Part shown: in pieces, positions 1-6,407 of the stretch
Layout of the letters: each line of letters opens with the position of its first letter
How positions within the stretch are numbered: the first letter of the stretch is position 1
Source: Bacillota bacterium
Lineage (GTDB): Bacteria > Bacillota > Dethiobacteria > Dethiobacterales > Dethiobacteraceae
DNA: 6,681 nt
Assembly: GCA_024650095.1 (NCBI GenBank)
Contig: JANKMV010000115.1
Coordinates: forward strand, 1 to 6,681
Direction of reading: 5' to 3'
Position numbers and translations under genes: made by a program
The notes under the pieces: generated by a model
Database searches by the model: none
What the model was told of the DNA's origin: nothing
The model's input: only the letters and a program-made list of their open reading frames with translations

Positions 1-284
1 GTGAGATTGATTATGTAACGGTTAAACGGTATCTCATTAACCCTCAACCTGTACTATATTATAAGTCACATTACTTCCGCTCGTATAATAGTGATTTCGA
101 TGCTAATACTGCTGCTGTCAGAATAACCAAACAAGCAGAACAAAATGAACTGATAAGCCGTAGTCGCACCAATTACTTTGCAGCAGCAGGTGGCTATATT
201 ATTGGTGTTTACATTAAAGATCATGGCCCAACTTTTATGTTTCTACCGCAAAAAGATGCACCCGACTTTATTACGAATTTGTAA
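1..284 (+). CDS. C-terminal end of a YtrC-like ABC permease paralogue (5' truncated by window)
   Basis: An open frame enters from the left edge (first whole codon at 3) and ends at TAA 282-284, giving 93 residues. The translation aligns with the C-terminus of the next gene. Both have a ..RYL..P.....H.YFRS.. segment, then AEQ.E..SR.RTNYFAA.GGY, then P-T-x-x-FLP-x-KDAPDF near the end. By hand count 23 of the last 39 residues are identical. The visible part is soluble, with no membrane helix, so it should be the end of the large extracytoplasmic domain seen in the neighbour. The gene is co-directional with the next one, 87 nt away, with no terminator between them, so the two are probably one operon. 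The function is inferred only from the paralogue. The fragment is cut by the window edge, and nothing suggests it is a pseudogene. Confidence 0.8.
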   Translation, partial: EIDYVTVKRYLINPQPVLYYKSHYFRSYNSDFDANTAAVRITKQAEQNELISRSRTNYFAAAGGYIIGVYIKDHGPTFMFLPQKDAPDFITNL

Positions 285-346
285 GCGATAACTATCAGCA
301 CGACACACATAGGTAAAGATTATCCCCGAATGTTAGAAAACTCTTG

Positions 347-362
347 CTCCATGAAATGGAGG
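347..362 (+). promoter_or_regulatory. Hairpin that includes the permease Shine-Dalgarno
   Basis: CTCCAT (347-352), loop GAA, ATGGAG (356-361) form a perfect 6-bp inverted repeat. The right arm contains most of the ribosome binding site GGAGG (358-362), which stands 9 nt before ATG 372. The site decides the start of the permease. If folded in the mRNA, the hairpin would mask the site and could reduce or couple translation. The stem is short, so regulation is only inferred. Confidence 0.4.
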
Positions 363-371
363 AAACTAATT

Positions 372-2585
372 ATGCTAGTAACAACATCAATTAATGAGAG
401 ACCAATCCTCGCGCACTCATTTAAAATGGCAATGAAAGCATGTATTGTCCCTACCACGTTAAGTTTGCTTGCCTTTATAACCGTATTGATCGTGGTCATG
501 TCAAACTCTCACGTACGTAGGCTAACATATCCTTATACATATCACTTCTTTTTCTATAGTCCCGCTTTAGCACCTTTTGTTGTGGGCATTATCGTCGTTA
601 GTGCGGCAATGTGCGCCATCGCGATATTTTCTTTTATTTTTAATAAAGATGCTGTTACTGTATTCTTTTCCTTAGGGCTATCACGGAAACAGCTTTTTAT
701 GACACGCTACCTAGCTGGTTTGTTCATGAGTATCGCGCCTATTATTATTTTTATGCTGCTTACATTTCTTGTCAACTTTCAACGAGCCGGAGCCGTGAGA
801 GAACTAACCATTGCCGCAAGCTATCTCCTCTTGGGATTTATGATCGTTAGTGTTGCTGCCTTTAGCATCACATGTCTGCTCTGCACATGCTGTGGCACAG
901 TGAGCGAAGGTATCTTACTATCGATCTCTGGACTCGGTGGCATGAGTTTACTTTTACTGGGGCTGAATCATTTAATGAAGCTCTTGTTATGGGGCAATCC
1001 GTACGGCCAGTTTAGTGAGTTCTATAGCCCCGTAACAGAGAGCTTGCTCCACCATAGCACAGCCATTAATCCCTTACTGTTTTTTTTACAAGATGCCATT
1101 ACCTTTAGCCGTTTAGAATTAGGCAATCTAATCTCTTTCACGTTACCTGTTTTATTGTCTAGATTACAAGGCGCCCTTTTGTTTACTTGGCTTGCCGTGA
1201 GTATTCTACTCACGATGTTGGCACTAAAAGTGTTTACGCGACGGAAAGTGGAAATTGCCGGTATCGCCGGCGCAAGCAGATTTATTTCTTTGATCTCTAC
1301 CTTTATCCCCACGTTCTTTGCCTTTACTTTTGTCGCCGCGAGCGCAGACCACTTGGTCAGTAGGACCCTTGCCTTTATTATTGCCACCATTGCTGGCGTA
1401 CTTGTCTATGCACTCACTGAAATAGCCTTTAGAAAACTGCCTTTTCGTACCAACCATTTTAAACTAGCCAGCGTTGTCAGCCTCTGTATGCTCTGTGTAA
1501 TTATCCTATCTACAGGGGGGCTGGGCTTTACCAGTAGAGTCCCTGCCCTCCACGAAATTGAACATGTTAGTATCTCGTACGTTGGTTCTCCAGATTACAG
1601 ATTCCTCAAATCTGATGAAGATTTTGTTCGGTATCACGCTGGTTCAATGGGAGATTGGTACTCCTTTGCTACAGATATCAAATATGCTGACACTGCAGAC
1701 ATTCCTAAAGTCCTTGCTGTGCACCAATCAATCATCAAATATGGAAATCAGCCCGTAACGCAAACCAACAGAGTTGAATCTCCCTTGCACCATACGATTG
1801 ATAGAGAAATATGTATCAAGTACAAGTTGAAGGATGGTGGTGAACTGGTTCGCTATTACCCGACTACGACCGTCCATAATCTCATACAAGTTCTTCGCCT
1901 CGATGACACTAACACCATCAGAAATAAAATTAATGCCTCGTTAGAATATGAACATAACGCTAGCTTTGTAATTGGTGATATCTATCTCACCGATATTTTC
2001 TATGCCTCTGATTTTAAATACCAACCGGACAAGGATACCCGCTCGAGGCTGCTGGAAGCGCTGAGAGTGGATATCGCACAAGAAACGAGCGAGCAGCGCT
2101 ATTTTCCCAAGCAGGCGGCGCTGGGCGTAATTGTCTTTTGCGGACCACTGGGTGCTAGGACACGCGAAGACCGATATGGCATTTTTGATCTTTCCAGTAC
2201 TAAATTCTTTATTACAGAGGACTATACGGAGACAATTGCCTTCTTAAAAGAAGAGAATCTGTTTCAACATTTTGCCATAAGGGACGAACTTACAGCAATG
2301 GAAGTGGGTCGCTATCTACTCCATCCACAATTCCAATTGAGGGACGCCAAGCACCATTACTTCAGATCCTTTACTTTAAATGATAGCCGCCGTTTTAATG
2401 TTGAAGCCAATTCTGCTATGACCATTTCTGACCCCGCTGAACAAGAAGAAATACTGAGCCGGATCCGAACGAACTATTTTGCAGCTGAAGGTGGTTATGT
2501 CGTGCGTGTGCATTTTAACGGCAAAGTGCCAACGTATCTATTTCTCCCAGAAAAGGATGCGCCCGACTTTGTCAAGAATATGTAA
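372..2585 (+). CDS. ABC-2/YtrC-like permease with large C-terminal extracytoplasmic domain
   Basis: This 737-residue protein is probably a membrane subunit of an ABC transporter. About nine hydrophobic segments lie near residues 24-44, 66-90, 113-135, 146-170, 180-199, 266-286, 304-324, 331-351 and 364-384. About 350 soluble residues follow. The first cytoplasmic loop, after helix 2 (…FFSLGLSRKQLFMTRYLAG), has the pattern of YtrC-type permeases, in which a '.SLP(I/L).R..LF…LAGL' stretch precedes helix 3 and may act as the coupling helix. An odd number of helices with N-in topology places the C-terminal domain outside, as in the family whose end is described as DUF6449; that assignment is from memory and not tested. 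ATG 372 is preferred to the in-frame ATGs at 330 and 351 because GGAGG lies 9 nt upstream of it. No ATPase is encoded in the window; the preceding paralogue is the likely dimer partner. Substrate unknown. It could also be an antimicrobial-peptide sensing or export permease. Confidence 0.7.
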   Translation: MLVTTSINERPILAHSFKMAMKACIVPTTLSLLAFITVLIVVMSNSHVRRLTYPYTYHFFFYSPALAPFVVGIIVVSAAMCAIAIFSFIFNKDAVTVFFSLGLSRKQLFMTRYLAGLFMSIAPIIIFMLLTFLVNFQRAGAVRELTIAASYLLLGFMIVSVAAFSITCLLCTCCGTVSEGILLSISGLGGMSLLLLGLNHLMKLLLWGNPYGQFSEFYSPVTESLLHHSTAINPLLFFLQDAITFSRLELGNLISFTLPVLLSRLQGALLFTWLAVSILLTMLALKVFTRRKVEIAGIAGASRFISLISTFIPTFFAFTFVAASADHLVSRTLAFIIATIAGVLVYALTEIAFRKLPFRTNHFKLASVVSLCMLCVIILSTGGLGFTSRVPALHEIEHVSISYVGSPDYRFLKSDEDFVRYHAGSMGDWYSFATDIKYADTADIPKVLAVHQSIIKYGNQPVTQTNRVESPLHHTIDREICIKYKLKDGGELVRYYPTTTVHNLIQVLRLDDTNTIRNKINASLEYEHNASFVIGDIYLTDIFYASDFKYQPDKDTRSRLLEALRVDIAQETSEQRYFPKQAALGVIVFCGPLGARTREDRYGIFDLSSTKFFITEDYTETIAFLKEENLFQHFAIRDELTAMEVGRYLLHPQFQLRDAKHHYFRSFTLNDSRRFNVEANSAMTISDPAEQEEILSRIRTNYFAAEGGYVVRVHFNGKVPTYLFLPEKDAPDFVKNM

Positions 2586-2639
2586 CTAAAGCTTCAGCAT
2601 ACTGGCCTGACACTCTATTTTGCTACTGTATAGGGTGCG

Positions 2640-2657
2640 GAACGGTCAAGACCGTTC
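2640..2657. repeat. Perfect 8-bp hairpin at the head of the tandem repeat
   Basis: GAACGGTC (2640-2647), AA, GACCGTTC (2650-2657) is a perfect inverted repeat that extends one more G:C pair outward. With a small bulge it continues into TAGGG (2631-2635) pairing with CCCTA (2657-2661 region). There is no T-run directly after it, so it is not a typical terminator. It resembles the short palindromes of REP-like interspersed elements. Confidence 0.6.
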
Positions 2658-2724
2658 CCTACATTGGGTTGTTGTTCCATTTAAGCAAGACCGTTCCCTA
2701 CATTTGGTTGTTCTTCCATCTAAG
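2647..2724. repeat. Two abutting 39-bp direct repeats
   Basis: Copy 1 is 2647-2685 and copy 2 is 2686-2724, exactly adjacent and both starting CAAGACCGTTCCCTACATT. By direct comparison they differ at three positions (repeat positions 20, 28 and 35). Only the first copy has the complementary arm (GAACGGTC) needed for the hairpin next to it. No ORF covers the repeats. They look like a REP/MITE-type intergenic repeat that duplicated locally. Confidence 0.8.
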
Positions 2725-2725
2725 T

Positions 2726-2778
2726 AGTACTAGAAAAGCGTGTGTATTTTGCTTACTTTAAAGCACGATTTTAGTACT
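2726..2778. repeat. Imperfect long inverted repeat with AGTACT ends
   Basis: AGTACTA (2726-2732) pairs with TAGTACT (2772-2778). Inward of this, AAA pairs with TTT and CGTG (2739-2742) pairs with CACG (2764-2767), with one or two bulged bases. The arms are about 15 bp and the spacer is about 21 nt. The structure directly follows the tandem repeat. It could be a hairpin in RNA or the remnant of a small mobile element; no coding content is seen. Confidence 0.4.
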
Positions 2779-2824
2779 GGTTACATTAGCTGCTAATTGC
2801 AAGCGATATAATTTCCACGTGCAA

Positions 2825-2857
2825 AAAACCTGCCCTTTAAAAGTGGCAGGTTTTCTT
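2825..2857. terminator. Bidirectional intrinsic terminator between convergent units
   Basis: AAAACCTGCC (2825-2834) and GGCAGGTTTT (2845-2854) form a perfect 10-bp stem around a 10-nt loop. A T-rich tract (TTTTCTT) follows on the + strand. The A-run 2823-2828 gives a U-run on the - strand. It therefore can end both the rightward permease operon (stop at 2585) and the leftward LysM gene (stop at 2871). Confidence 0.85.
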
Positions 2858-2870
2858 ATGTCGTATTCAT

Positions 2871-3077
2871 TTATGTTGGTAGTGGTAGGCAGATAAAGGT
2901 GCCTATCTTTAGATTCTTTGGGTTTATGCCTGGGTTGAGGGCCAGAATGCCTTCTACTGTAACCCCTTGCTCCTTGGCTATTTTAAACAATGTATCACCA
3001 GGTCCTATTTCTAAAAATAACCCCGTGGGGCAAACGGGTAGTTCTTCCATGCCACCGGGCTTTTCATCCATTCCCAT
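2871..3077 (-). CDS. Small single-domain LysM protein
   Basis: This is a 68-residue protein made almost entirely of one LysM module. Residues about 18-68 read [20 protein letters not shown], then a V-x-x-I-L-x-x-NPGI-N-P-x-NL-x-x-G-x-x-ICLP ending. The preceding CPTG matches the Cys-Pro-x-Gly lead-in common in LysM repeats of spore-forming Clostridia. LysM binds N-acetylglucosamine-containing glycans such as peptidoglycan. No signal peptide or membrane segment is visible, so it may act in the mother cell (spore cortex or coat) or leave by a non-classical route; this is inference. ATG 3077 is chosen over an upstream in-frame GTG at 3086 because GGAGG (3086-3090) sits 8 nt before the ATG and overlaps the GTG. 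It lies 49 nt after the lipoprotein gene with no terminator between them, so it is probably cotranscribed. Confidence 0.8.
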   Translation of the reverse strand: MGMDEKPGGMEELPVCPTGLFLEIGPGDTLFKIAKEQGVTVEGILALNPGINPKNLKIGTFICLPLPT

Positions 3078-3126
3078 CGCGCACACCTCCCGTTACCATC
3101 CTATTCATGATGGCAGAAGATGTGCA

Positions 3127-4149
3127 TTAAACACCGTCGGGCACTAGTGAACGAGCAATCTTCACCATCTCTTGTAACGGTAAGGAGCCGGTGAGAATAA
3201 AATTACTTTGTTCATTGGACCACCATAGGGTGGCTAAACTGTAGTCACTGTTTTGCTGATAAAGACCTGTATGTTGTCCAATTTGCACATCACTTGATGT
3301 GGCACTTCTATAAATGGTGACTTCTGCATTGGGGTGTTGCACTAAGGTGAAGGACTTCGGGCCTTGGTAGATGAGGATGAGCTGTTCCCGCTCTTGTTCT
3401 ACACTACGGGAGATGACAAACAGTGAACTTCCTGTGGGCACATAGGTCGGGAGAAAGATGGGGATGGGCCAATTTTCACGGGCCTCAGTCAATGTAAGTG
3501 GTTTTCTCAGACACTGCGTGGTCACTTCGGTCTCTGCTGCAGCTGTAAACTCAAAAAGGTTGGGTTCAAATGTAGGATTGAGTTCAAGCTTCTTCACTGT
3601 AATACGATTAAGAGGTTCTTCATTTAAATATGTTTGCACCAACCTAGGAAAAAGTGTTTTTTGATCAAGCGAGAGGCAAATGGTCTCTCCTGGGATGCGA
3701 CCTGCATATGTAACGTTATATATCTGGTGACCACTAGGATCTTCTTCCTCGTTAAAGGTGTACGAATCCGCTTGTTGCAGTTGCGCGAGATATCCTGTTA
3801 ACATAAACGGAGGTGCCAGTTCAAGAGACCCTCTGTCCGCATCTATACGATAATAATCATCTAGTCCTGGTTGGTACACCCAAATTTGTTCACCGTCACA
3901 AATAAAATGTTGCGACTCTTGAGCCGCTGCCACTTCTACTCGCCAACGCAAAGAAGAATCCTGCCACTGTTTCACCTGGTAGGACTGTTCTCCTTCCAAA
4001 CTAAATACCACTACTTCCAATTCAGCGTAAAATCCCTCTGTCTTTTGCGTTTTTTTCTCTATTTGTATGATTAATTTCTCGCTTGTCATTGCACATCCAC
4101 TTAGAAATAACACAAATAAAAGCAAGGTAGCTAGTGTCCTTTTGAACAA
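3127..4149 (-). CDS. Lipoprotein with LolA-like domain and DUF4367-like C-terminus
   Basis: This 340-residue protein is predicted to be anchored to the outer face of the membrane. From TTG 4149 the N-terminus is (M)FKRTLATLLLFVLFLSGC: two basic residues, a hydrophobic core and a lipobox with Cys19. Residues about 25-202 resemble the LolA/LppX-type beta fold of sporulation lipoproteins such as YdcC; they include ICDGEQIWVY, PFMLTGYL, and NPTFEPNLFEF, the usual end of the fold. Residues about 230-335 begin at FLPTYVPTG and end SLPLQEMVKIARSL, the pattern of DUF4367. TTG is preferred to the upstream TTG at 4203 because GGGGAG lies 6 nt before it and it gives a normal lipoprotein signal. The role is unknown; envelope or spore membrane maintenance is an inference. 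A promoter candidate and a structured leader lie upstream, and the LysM gene follows. Confidence 0.8.
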   Translation of the reverse strand: MFKRTLATLLLFVLFLSGCAMTSEKLIIQIEKKTQKTEGFYAELEVVVFSLEGEQSYQVKQWQDSSLRWRVEVAAAQESQHFICDGEQIWVYQPGLDDYYRIDADRGSLELAPPFMLTGYLAQLQQADSYTFNEEEDPSGHQIYNVTYAGRIPGETICLSLDQKTLFPRLVQTYLNEEPLNRITVKKLELNPTFEPNLFEFTAAAETEVTTQCLRKPLTLTEARENWPIPIFLPTYVPTGSSLFVISRSVEQEREQLILIYQGPKSFTLVQHPNAEVTIYRSATSSDVQIGQHTGLYQQNSDYSLATLWWSNEQSNFILTGSLPLQEMVKIARSLVPDGV

Positions 4150-4173
4150 TCCTCTCTCCCCTTTTTCACCATG

Positions 4174-4193
4174 TTTACGTTGTGAAACGTAAA
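4174..4193. promoter_or_regulatory. 20-bp perfect dyad in the lipoprotein leader
   Basis: TTTACGTT (4174-4181), GTGA, AACGTAAA (4186-4193) is a perfect 8-bp inverted repeat. It lies 24 nt before the TTG start of the lipoprotein and just upstream of its ribosome binding site. It could be a repressor operator or an RNA hairpin. On the - strand no U-run follows it, so it is not a terminator. Confidence 0.4.
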
Positions 4194-4211
4194 AAAGCGC
4201 CAATTCGTGGT

Positions 4212-4240
4212 TAGGACGTGGCCTTGCGGCCTTCCCTACA
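4212..4240. repeat. REP-like palindrome related to the 2650 repeat
   Basis: GGCC (4220-4223), TTGC, GGCC (4228-4231) form a hairpin core. TAGG (4212-4215) can pair with CCTA (4235-4238) across an internal loop. The right flank TTCCCTACA (4232-4240) is the same string that follows the hairpin at 2656-2664. This suggests a diverged copy of the same interspersed element, here inside the lipoprotein leader. Confidence 0.4.
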
Positions 4241-4289
4241 GTTACTGTGAGGAGTATGACACTAGCAATCTGGATGTGAGTACGCGTTG

Positions 4290-4298
4290 ATTATACCA
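4290..4298 (-). promoter_or_regulatory. Extended -10 promoter candidate for the lipoprotein-LysM unit
   Basis: Read on the - strand, 4298 to 4290 is TGGTATAAT, a perfect -10 hexamer with the TGn extension. It overlaps the TAA stop of the CBS gene (4291-4293). A TCGACA element upstream has a spacer of about 20 nt, too long for a normal -35; extended -10 promoters often need none. Transcription would start near 4283, giving a leader of about 130 nt. Confidence 0.45.
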
Positions 4299-4737
4299 TG
4301 GATCTAATAATATCTTGTCGACTGACGATACCCACCAATGTTTTATCCTTAGTGACAACGGGTACGCGGTTTATCCCTTTTTCCACCATAATGGTGGCAG
4401 CATCTTCGACAGCGGCGTCTTCACGTACAGAAAATACTTCTGTGGTCATGATGCCAGATACTTTGTATGCCGTCATTTTTTGCAGGTCTTCACCCATCTG
4501 TTTGGGGTTTTCAAAGAAAATGACGCCTCCGAGTATTTCTGTAAAAGCGGGTGCATGTAACTTCTTATCAGCATAGATTAAATCACCCTCTGTGACAACG
4601 CCGATTAAACGTTTCTCTTCATCTACAACGGGTAAGCCACTAATTCTGTGTTCGATTAATAGGCGTGCTACCTCTTTAATCGTGGTTTCCTTATGCACAG
4701 TAATCACTTCGGTTGTCATAATGTCCTTGACTTGCAT
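4291..4737 (-). CDS. Tandem CBS-domain protein
   Basis: This 148-residue soluble cytoplasmic protein is built from two CBS motifs, a Bateman module. CBS1 spans residues about 5-56 (DIMTTEVITV … SGLPVVDEE … GVVTEGDLIY). CBS2 spans residues about 95-146 (GIMTTEVFSV … NRVPVVTKD … GIVSRQDII). A linker rich in FTEILGG-type residues separates them, as in many stand-alone bacterial CBS proteins. Such modules usually bind AMP, ATP, NADH or S-adenosylmethionine and report energy state; the ligand here is not known. ATG 4737 is preceded by GAGGAG at 7 nt. The gene begins 14 nt after the nnr stop and its ribosome binding site lies in that gap, so the two are almost certainly cotranscribed. Length and composition are normal. 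Confidence 0.9.
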   Translation of the reverse strand: MQVKDIMTTEVITVHKETTIKEVARLLIEHRISGLPVVDEEKRLIGVVTEGDLIYADKKLHAPAFTEILGGVIFFENPKQMGEDLQKMTAYKVSGIMTTEVFSVREDAAVEDAATIMVEKGINRVPVVTKDKTLVGIVSRQDIIRSMV

Positions 4738-4751
4738 GTATAAACTCCTCT

Positions 4752-6293
4752 CTATATATGTATTTTGCCAATTTCCAGATATGCCTTGGGAATATGGTTA
4801 ATTACATCCCTGGCCAATAACGAAGGTTCTCCCGTGGTAACAGCAGCCAAATCTCCTGCCAAACCATGCAGGTGTACAGCAAGTCGTGTTGCATGGGCAA
4901 CGGCTAGACCCTGTGCCAATAATGACGCTACGAGGCCCGTTAAAACATCGCCACTTCCCGCTGTGGCCATCCCACTATTGCCCGTGGTGTTAATTGAAGC
5001 GGTGCCCTGTGGGTCAGCGATGATGGAATACGCTCCCTTTAAGACAACCGTACTGGAAAAACGGGTTGCGAGTTCCCGTGCACAGGCCATTCTGTCGGCC
5101 TGTATCTGTGCAACAGATTGCCCTAACAAGCGAGCTGCTTCGCCTGGGTGTGGTGTTAATACTGTAGTTGCTTGACGATTACGTAAAATCTCCGGCGATT
5201 GAGCTAAGAGAGTAAGAGCGTCGGCATCAAGGACTACGGGTACGTCACACTCCTGAAGAATTCCCGCCATCAGGGGTAATAAGGTTGTTGATTGCGTTAG
5301 GCCTGGGCCAATAGCTATTACTTGGCAACTCGACCAATATTGCCGTAATACCTCTATCGCTGCCGACTGCATTTTGCCATCTGTGGTAACCGGTAAGGGA
5401 ATGGTAATGGCCTCTGTAACCTGTGTGGCTACCGTAGCTTGGATTGTGCTGGGTACCGCGGCATAAAGTAAGCCACATCCACCCCGTAAGGCAGCAACGG
5501 CGGCAAGAGCAGCCGCGCCTGACATATTGGCAGATCCAGCCACCAGGAGTACGGTACCAAAGGACCCCTTATGACCATCCGCCGGTCTGTCAGGTAGTAG
5601 ATTCCGCACGAAGGCTGATGACAGTAGTGTCACCGCATGATGCGTAAGTAATGCAGGAGGAATACCAATCTCCACCACATGTAAGCGCCCTCTGTGGGTA
5701 GCACCCGGGTGCAGATAATGACCTAGTTTTGGCAAGGCGAAGGTTACCGTTACAGCAGCCTGCACCGCAACTCCCAACACTTGGCCTGTATCTGCGCATA
5801 CGCCAGAGGGTATATCCACCGCCAGTACAGGGGTTCTACACTTGTTAATGGTATTGATTACTTCCTGATAGATACCACTGACTGTGCGCGTAAGGCCTGT
5901 ACCAAAGATAGCATCAACGACCAAATCAGCATTTTGTAATGCTTCGGCAAAGGCAATGCCAACTCCTTCATCACAGAGACAATGGATGGGTATGCCTAGA
6001 TTATGTAATACATTTAGGTTGATCAATGCATTGCCACTATATTCCTCGGCACGATTGCATGTCCAAACCGCTACATCTTTTTCTTTGTGCAAGTGACGGG
6101 CGACGACGAAACCGTCCCCACCATTATTACCGCGACCGGCAACGATGATGACACGATGCCCGTACGCTCCTTGGCGAATGGTGTCAGCAAGGCGTAGTCC
6201 GGCGTTTTCCATGAGAATGACGCCTAACAGCCCATATTCATCAATGGCGGCTGCATCCATGGCCCTCATTTCAGCTGCAGTGACTACATCCAC
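4752..6293 (-). CDS. nnr: Bifunctional NAD(P)H-hydrate epimerase / ADP-dependent NAD(P)H-hydrate dehydratase
   Basis: This 513-residue cytoplasmic metabolite-repair enzyme interconverts the R and S forms of hydrated NAD(P)H, then dehydrates S-NAD(P)HX to NAD(P)H using ADP. The N-terminal YjeF_N epimerase domain (about residues 1-220) shows VTAAEMRAMD at the start, GRGNNGGDG (53-61), DAIFGTGL (127-134) and VDIPSG (159-164, with the conserved Asp). The C-terminal ribokinase-like dehydratase domain (about 240-500) shows KGSFGTVLLVAGS, IGPGL (328-332), DADAL (356-360), TPHPGE (380-385) and GNSGMATAGSGDVLTG with the catalytic-type Asp near 449. All key motifs are intact. GTG 6293 is preferred to the upstream TTG 6317, since GGAGGTGA lies 7 nt before it and overlaps the longer reading; the start MDVVTAAEM matches the family. 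The CBS gene follows 14 nt downstream. A terminator separates nnr from the upstream YlbF gene. Confidence 0.95.
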   Translation of the reverse strand: MDVVTAAEMRAMDAAAIDEYGLLGVILMENAGLRLADTIRQGAYGHRVIIVAGRGNNGGDGFVVARHLHKEKDVAVWTCNRAEEYSGNALINLNVLHNLGIPIHCLCDEGVGIAFAEALQNADLVVDAIFGTGLTRTVSGIYQEVINTINKCRTPVLAVDIPSGVCADTGQVLGVAVQAAVTVTFALPKLGHYLHPGATHRGRLHVVEIGIPPALLTHHAVTLLSSAFVRNLLPDRPADGHKGSFGTVLLVAGSANMSGAAALAAVAALRGGCGLLYAAVPSTIQATVATQVTEAITIPLPVTTDGKMQSAAIEVLRQYWSSCQVIAIGPGLTQSTTLLPLMAGILQECDVPVVLDADALTLLAQSPEILRNRQATTVLTPHPGEAARLLGQSVAQIQADRMACARELATRFSSTVVLKGAYSIIADPQGTASINTTGNSGMATAGSGDVLTGLVASLLAQGLAVAHATRLAVHLHGLAGDLAAVTTGEPSLLARDVINHIPKAYLEIGKIHI

Positions 6294-6370
6294 TAGCGGC
6301 TCACCTCCCTTCCTCAATTAGAAGTAACAATGGAACACTCGCTATTTGCAAGTTAAATACTATCCTAAAC

Positions 6371-6407
6371 GCTAGCAAAAAGGCGCAAAGTCGCGCCTTT
6401 TGCTAGC
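6371..6407 (-). terminator. Intrinsic terminator beginning at the YlbF-family stop codon
   Basis: Arms 6371-6386 and 6393-6407 pair over about 15 bp with one bulged A; the loop is 6 nt. On the - strand the core is GGCGC-GACTTT-GCGCC followed by TTTTT, preceded by AAAA. The palindrome GCTAGC closes both ends, and the TAG stop of the upstream gene (6409-6407) reaches into the arm. The structure can also work on the other strand. It separates the YlbF gene from nnr. Confidence 0.8.

Noticed and set aside
1022..1390. 122-codon open frame on the - strand inside the permease
   Set aside because: It is antisense to membrane helices of a well supported gene and its composition has no domain pattern.
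2640..2724. CRISPR array
   Set aside because: The two 39-bp units abut with no spacer, and there are only two of them.
2781..2812. TATAAT at 2807-2812 on the + strand as a promoter
   Set aside because: No good -35 at 16-18 nt and no TGn extension, and it would run straight into the terminator at 2825 with no gene behind it.
3078..3126. CCATC…GATGG small inverted repeat between the lipoprotein and LysM genes as a terminator
   Set aside because: Only a 5-bp stem and no T-run on the - strand, so the two genes are better read as cotranscribed.
4765..5175. 136-codon open frame on the + strand inside nnr
   Set aside because: It is the antisense shadow of a fully motif-bearing nnr gene and shows no recognisable family pattern or ribosome binding site.
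6318..6370. Promoter for nnr (TTGCAA and TGTTAC or TCTAAT boxes on the - strand)
   Set aside because: A promoter is expected here, but no pair of boxes has both a good match and proper spacing; TCTAAT would place the start almost on the ribosome binding site.
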